Source of the DNA: Berberis thunbergii
Taxonomy: Eukaryota > Streptophyta > Magnoliopsida > Ranunculales > Berberidaceae
Direction of reading: 5' to 3'
Assembly (NCBI GenBank): GCA_003290165.1
Contig: QNQO01009187.1
Location: forward strand, 1 to 64,000
DNA: 64,000 nt
The position numbers and the translations under genes were made by a program. Below the pieces are notes generated by a model that was not told the origin of the DNA, searched no databases, and was given only the letters and a program-made list of their open reading frames with translations. Positions 59,159-64,000 of this stretch are shown here, piece by piece; positions within the stretch are counted from its first letter, which is position 1, and each line of letters begins with the position of its first letter.

Positions 59159-59203
59159 GGTTTTGGATATCAAAAGTAGATGTGCATGTAACACTCAATT
59201 TTT

Positions 59204-59445
59204 AGATTTTCTGAAAAGTCATCGCCTATATTTGGAATTTGTCAACATGTCCCCATCGTCTACCTCTCCGGCTTCCTCCTATTCTCAACCGCTTCCTCCT
59301 CCGACGATGAAGATCTCAGCTTCCTCGAAGACGATGAAGACACCGAGATCCAAATCTACCTCGGCGGAAACTTTGATGATGATGACTCCACCCACTATCT
59401 GAAGCATCGCTCTCTTTCGACTCCAACATTCACCTTGTCATCTCT
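59204..59445 (+). pseudogene. Acidic protein fragment cut by a copia LTR
   Basis: An open frame reads ASSSDDEDLSFLEDDEDTEI, then YLGGNFDDDDSTHYLKHRSL, then STPTFTLSSL, and runs directly into the LTR at 59446, so the insertion truncates it. The composition is too specific to be chance and recalls the acidic ORF at 40067. Family unknown. Confidence 0.4.
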
Positions 59446-60318
59446 TGTTGGAAATACAATTGCTGCAAATTTAAATAGGAACGAAGTTACCGAAGTTTTC
59501 TTGGACTGAGTCGCGAACTAGGTCGCTCTCTTTAAGACGTTTCGCGACTCTGCCCAAGATTGTGCAAGTGATCTGTAAGCTCCGTCGTCCCCAGCATAAA
59601 ACAGCTCAGAATATCTTTTATGTCTCATTCACTCACATGCACTTTCTGAAGAACGGAAATATATTCACCCAGTTTCTTTTGCTCGAAATCACGAAAACCA
59701 ATTACAATAAATAAGCAAAGTATTTTGAAAACAAAACTCAAACTCTGTTTGATGAAACAGAATTCTGGAAAAACTCTCTAAAATATTAGAAACTATTTAC
59801 AAATAAACTCTCTAAAACGAAAAAACTTATTTTTTTTTCTAATAAAACTGTATTTACTTTTGATATATCTATATCTAAGAGAGAGAACAACTACTGATAG
59901 GCCGATAGAAAGATCCGTTTGAGAGAAAATGTGGCTAAATAAGTGGAAGAAATAATGGAAAACGTGAAGAAAAGATTGGGTCTCTTCTGACTCGGTCTTG
60001 TTCTCTAAAGCAAATAAAAAAATATTTATTATTTTCTTTTTCCAATAAAATAGGTTTCATCTCAACCTGACCCGACTCGGCTAGGCCGCTCCGACGGACG
60101 AACGGCGCGCGTGTGGAGTGGACCAACATTGGTCTATCTCCTCCCTCCTTCACAAAAGTGGGTACCCCTTGGGGTACAAACTCAAGTCCAAAAACTATCA
60201 TTATTAACTCCTCCAAAGTGAGTTACATAGAGGATATGGGACTAAACAATTTAGAGAGAGGTTTGAAAGTTAAGAAACCATTTCCCTTTATTTTGAAATT
60301 CACACCAATATTTCAACA
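59446..60318 (-). mobile_element. 3' LTR of a Ty1/copia element
   Basis: On the minus strand the LTR starts TGTTGAAATATTGG and ends TTTCCAACA, about 873 bp. It is directly preceded (60319-60329) by a polypurine tract aagtgggggat. The five bases outside (59441-59445, tctct) would be the target duplication. The 5' LTR must lie beyond 64000. Confidence 0.85.
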
Positions 60319-60329
60319 ATCCCCCACTT

Positions 60330-63300
60330 GAATTTTTTTTTTTAACATTTCTTCATCGAGCAATATATACAATATAAGATTGTGCATAAATAAAATTGTC
60401 TTTTAACTTGAATTCTTGTGTAGTGTTCATGATTTATATTATACTAGATTTCGTAGTTTTGAATTCTATCTCTAACAACGTTACACGCACAACCTTACCA
60501 GGGTGAATTCTAAAAAACTCGTGCTTTAAGGCCATGCACGTATATCCCAGTATAGTAAAGGCTCTAGGAACTCATGCTTCAACTAGGAATGAAATTACAA
60601 TAAAGTCAGCATGATTCACTTCATATCATTCACGACTTGTTATTACCCGTTGAACCTATTTCTTGGGATCTCCAGTCTATAGGTCGGGTTTCATCATGAA
60701 TAACTCATCAATCTAAGGGCACGAAGTCCCATTCCTTTCGAGGTTTTGAAAACTTTCTCTCTAGCTAATCCTTTCATCAAAGGATCAATCAAATTATCAT
60801 AAGTTCGTACATGATCCACTTTAACAGCTCCAGTAGATAGAAACCCTCTAACCGTACTATGCTTACAACGTATTTGTCGTGTCTTGTCGTTATAATAACG
60901 GTTATGTATTTTTGCAATAGCCGCGGTACTAGCGCAATGGATCAAGACAACTAGTATCGGTCTTTCTACTAGCAGGTTTCTTAACTAAGTTGTTTCCTCA
61001 CTAGCTATGGCTAGTGCTATCATCTCTAACTACACCGTGGATTGTGCCAAAATAATATGTTTCTTTGATTTCCAAGAAACACCTCCACCAGCTATATTAA
61101 AAATATAGCCACTACTTGCTTTCGAGTCATCTGAGAGGGTGTTCCAATCAGCATCGCTATATCCTTCAACGATGGCGAAAAACTTCTGATAGTGTAATCC
61201 AAGGTTCTTAGTCCTCTTTAGGTACCTCATGACCATTTCAATAGCATGCCAATGCTTTACTAGGTCTACTGGTCAATATGCATAGTAGCTCCACAACATA
61301 AACTATGTAGGGCCTAGTGCAATGAGTTGTTTATCGTAGGCTACCAATGATGTTTGCATACTCAGGTTGTCTCACACCATTACCGGTGTTCTTGAACAAC
61401 TTTACAGTAGGATCATTAGGAGTATATGCAGATTTACTGTCAAAGTAATTATATTTCTTTAGGATCTTCTCAATATAATGTGATTGATCCAAAGAAATTC
61501 CCTTTTCAGACCATGTAATCTTAATACAAAGGATTACATTCGTCTCTCCAAGGTTTTTCATATCAAAATTCGCACGCAATAAAAATTCACATTATTCATG
61601 ACATGAATATTAGAACCAAAAGCAAATCATCCACATATAGACATATAATAATGCAAATGTCATTTTCAGATTTATAATAAATACATTTGTCACTTTCGTT
61701 CACTTTAAAGTCGTGTAAGATAATAAGATTATTTAATCTTTCATGTCATTGCTTTGGTGCTTGTTTCAAACCGTAAAGTGATTTATCTAGTTTGCAAACT
61801 TTATTTTCTTGATTTGGAATTACAAAACCTTCAGGTTGGTCCATGTAAATCTCTTCTTGTAAATCACCATTAAGGAAAACATTCTTAGCATTCATTTGGT
61901 GCAATACTAGATCGTGTATTGTAGCAAGAGAAATTAACACTCGAATAGATGTAATCCTAGTAACAGGAGAATACGTGTCAAAGAAGTCAACATTTTCTCT
62001 CTGTCTAAACCCTTTGGCTATAAAACGAGCCTTAAACTTTTCAAAATTTCCATCAGGTTTTAATTTCTTCTTAAACACCCACTTACAACCTATTGTCTGG
62101 AAACTTGGTGGCAAGTCAACTAAATGTCAGGTTCTATTAGACTCAAGATAGTCCATTTTATCATCAATAACCTCTTTTCAAAAGTTGGCATCTATAGAAG
62201 ACAATGCTTCTTGGAAGTTAAGGGGATCCTCCTCTATTATAAAAGAAGTCAAGGCCATAGTTTTTAAAAGTTCGGATTCGTTTACTTCTCCTAGGCTCAG
62301 ATTTTGTTGCTTTATCATTTTCATTCATCCTGATCATTGGCACGTTACTATAGGATGTACCCCATTATTCCTCAAAATAAAAGGAAATCTATGTTCATAG
62401 AAATCAGCATTGTTCAAATCTTTGACAACATGATCATTTAGGTTAAAAAATCTATAGGCTTTGTTGTTAACGACATAGCCTGTGAATACACACTCATATG
62501 GCCTACTGACAAGTTTGTTCCTTTTTGGATCAAGAATTCTTACATAAGCTAAACAACCCCAAGTTTTGAAGTATGACAAGTTTGGTTGTCTATTTTTCAA
62601 AATCTCATAAGGAAAAGTTTTATTTTTCGATTTAGGGACTTTATTTAGCACATAAGAAACCGTCAATATAATCTCTCCCCACCGGTGTGATGCAGCACCA
62701 AAGTTAAGTAGTATGGCAACTACTTATTCAGTAAGAGTTTTATTTTTCCTTTCAGCTTTGCCATTCATCTCAGGAGAGTACGGTGTAGTTTGTTACTGAA
62801 TAATTCCATGAGAATTATAAAACTCTATGAAATTGTTACTGTCATATTCAGTGCCTCTATCACTTCTAAACCTCTTTATTTTTCTATTAAACTGATTTTC
62901 AACTTCCGTTAAAAATATTTTGAACATGTCAAATGCTTCATTCTTATTTTTTATCAAGTAGACAAAGGTATAATCGGAGCAATCATCAATAAGCGTAATA
63001 AAGTAACGTTTTCCATTTCTAGTCAAAACACCATCAAGTTCACATATATCTGAATGTTTTAAATCTAGAGGTTCAGATTTTCTAACAAAAGATTTATGTG
63101 GTGTTTTGGCTATTTTAGCTTAGCTACAATAGTTGCATTTTTCAAAGTCATTTAAGGACAATTTTGGAATTTGTCTAAGTTACTCATGTTTTTATTTATT
63201 CGCTTATTAACATGACAAAGTCTAGCGTGTCAAGTATTAAAAGAACACAATATGTAAGTACAATTAGAAATTTTATTAGCATCAATATTCAATTTAAACA

Positions 63301-64000
63301 TACAATCAGTGGCATACCCCTTCCCCACAATACATTGTTCTTAGTGATGGTATACAAATCAGCCTTTATAATTTGAATAAACCCTGCCTTGTTCAAAAGG
63401 TAACCAAAAACTAAATTTTTCCTCATCTCCGGAGTATGCAGGACATCCTTCAGGATGACGATCTTTCTAAAGGAAAACTTCAATTCTACTTCGCCGGTTC
63501 CAGCAACGATAGTGAAATGGGAATCACCCAGCAACACTTTCTTGTCTTTTGCTTCAAAATAAGACTTGTACATTTCTCGAACATAACAGACATGTCAAGA
63601 AGCACCAGTGTTAACCCACCATCCCTTGGATCCACCAACACAGTTGATCTCAGAGACCATGGCTATAAATTGGCCTTCGGTTAGGTTCGCCTACGGAGCA
63701 GAACGAGACCCATTTCGGCAGTTCCTGGCCATATGCTCGGGCCTGTTACAGGAATAACACGGGAACTGTGTTGTTTGATTCTTTGAGGGGTGTTTTTGTC
63801 CATTCTGATTTCGTGGAGGATTTTGATTCTGCGCTTCTAGTTGTTCCGGTTCTGTTTGTTTCGATTCTGTTTGTTTCAGTTTTGTTGTGACTCTGATTTT
63901 TCATAGTCTTTCCACTGAGTTTCAAAGCCACGGGGGTGGATTTCTTATGGTTAGAAATAATTAGAATTTTATCTTTCTGATATTGTTTCCGAGCTTCTTC
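60330..64000 (-). pseudogene. Ty1/copia gag-pol polyprotein, interrupted
   Basis: Minus-strand order from the window edge: gag zinc knuckle CYSCNRPEHMARNC (63718-63759, C-x2-C-x4-H-x4-C). Then the protease region with the active site changed to NTGAS and a stop (63589-63615). Integrase core follows (FITLIDDCSDYTFVYL; RSDRGTEY, 62793-63026), then NGKAERKN with stops. RT comes next (GCKWVFKKKLKPDGNFEKFK at about 62085, YSPVTRITSIRVLIS, YVDDLLL near 61630). RNase H ends the order (YSDADWNTLSDDSKASSGY at about 61150, then a decayed end to 60694). Gene order PR-INT-RT-RH defines Ty1/copia. Multiple stops and frameshifts make it non-autonomous. The upstream gag part and 5' LTR are outside the window. 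Confidence 0.9.

Noticed and set aside
62185..62400. Plus-strand ORF in the copia region
   Set aside because: Antisense to the copia integrase-RT linker; no domain.

Overview
The window is nuclear DNA of a flowering plant, almost certainly a eudicot. It is AT-rich, has short exons split by GT-AG introns, and is crowded with plant transposons (CACTA, hAT, Ty1/copia, Ty3/gypsy, MITEs). Only one multi-exon gene is clearly intact, or nearly so: a 19-exon TPX2 spindle-assembly gene on the minus strand (about 52.25-56.76 kb). Three other ORFs look plausible: two small J-domain genes (10.69 and 42.40 kb) and a 66-residue acidic ORF with a TATA box (40.07 kb).

Layout. 1-7.4 kb: exon-intron pieces of at least five unrelated housekeeping genes (a TGA-type bZIP factor, a vacuolar sorting receptor, a PRP3-like splicing factor, a DExH RNA helicase, a UBC4/5/6-type E2). 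All lie in the same minus orientation and all carry nonsense or frameshift lesions. The array stops at a CACTA-type terminus (7391-7396) preceded by subterminal repeats, so it reads as the right part of a gene-fragment-capturing CACTA element. 7.5-32.3 kb: three related blocks (A about 7.5-15 kb, C about 19-26.5 kb, B about 27-32.3 kb), each with a small J-domain gene or its remains. A and B also share a broken Ty3/gypsy pol and a decayed hAT-like element. 16.4-18.1 and 32.8-34.1 kb: an inverted pair of one dispersed repeat encloses C and B. 34-42 kb: mostly intergenic, with a complete non-autonomous hAT and a hAT nested in a long-TIR foldback MITE. 42.4-44.5 kb: a second type of J-domain gene plus its decayed tandem copy. 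46-50 kb: remnants of a UGT79-like glycosyltransferase lacking the donor-sugar (PSPG) segment, with two MITEs. 49.9-51.4 and 57.3-58.5 kb: two short LTR elements of one related group, the second complete with TSD. 59.4-64 kb: minus-strand Ty1/copia element (3' LTR, polypurine tract, RNase H, RT, integrase, protease, zinc knuckle) cut by the window edge.

How it fits together: the J-domain genes form a local, lineage-specific family (five copies, two open) that expanded by segmental duplication while transposons inserted into the copies. TPX2 is a single-copy cell-cycle gene with AACGG cores upstream, as in G2/M-expressed plant genes. Several fragments and the last TPX2 exon differ from the expected frame by one base, often in a short homopolymer, so part of the damage could be assembly error rather than biology.
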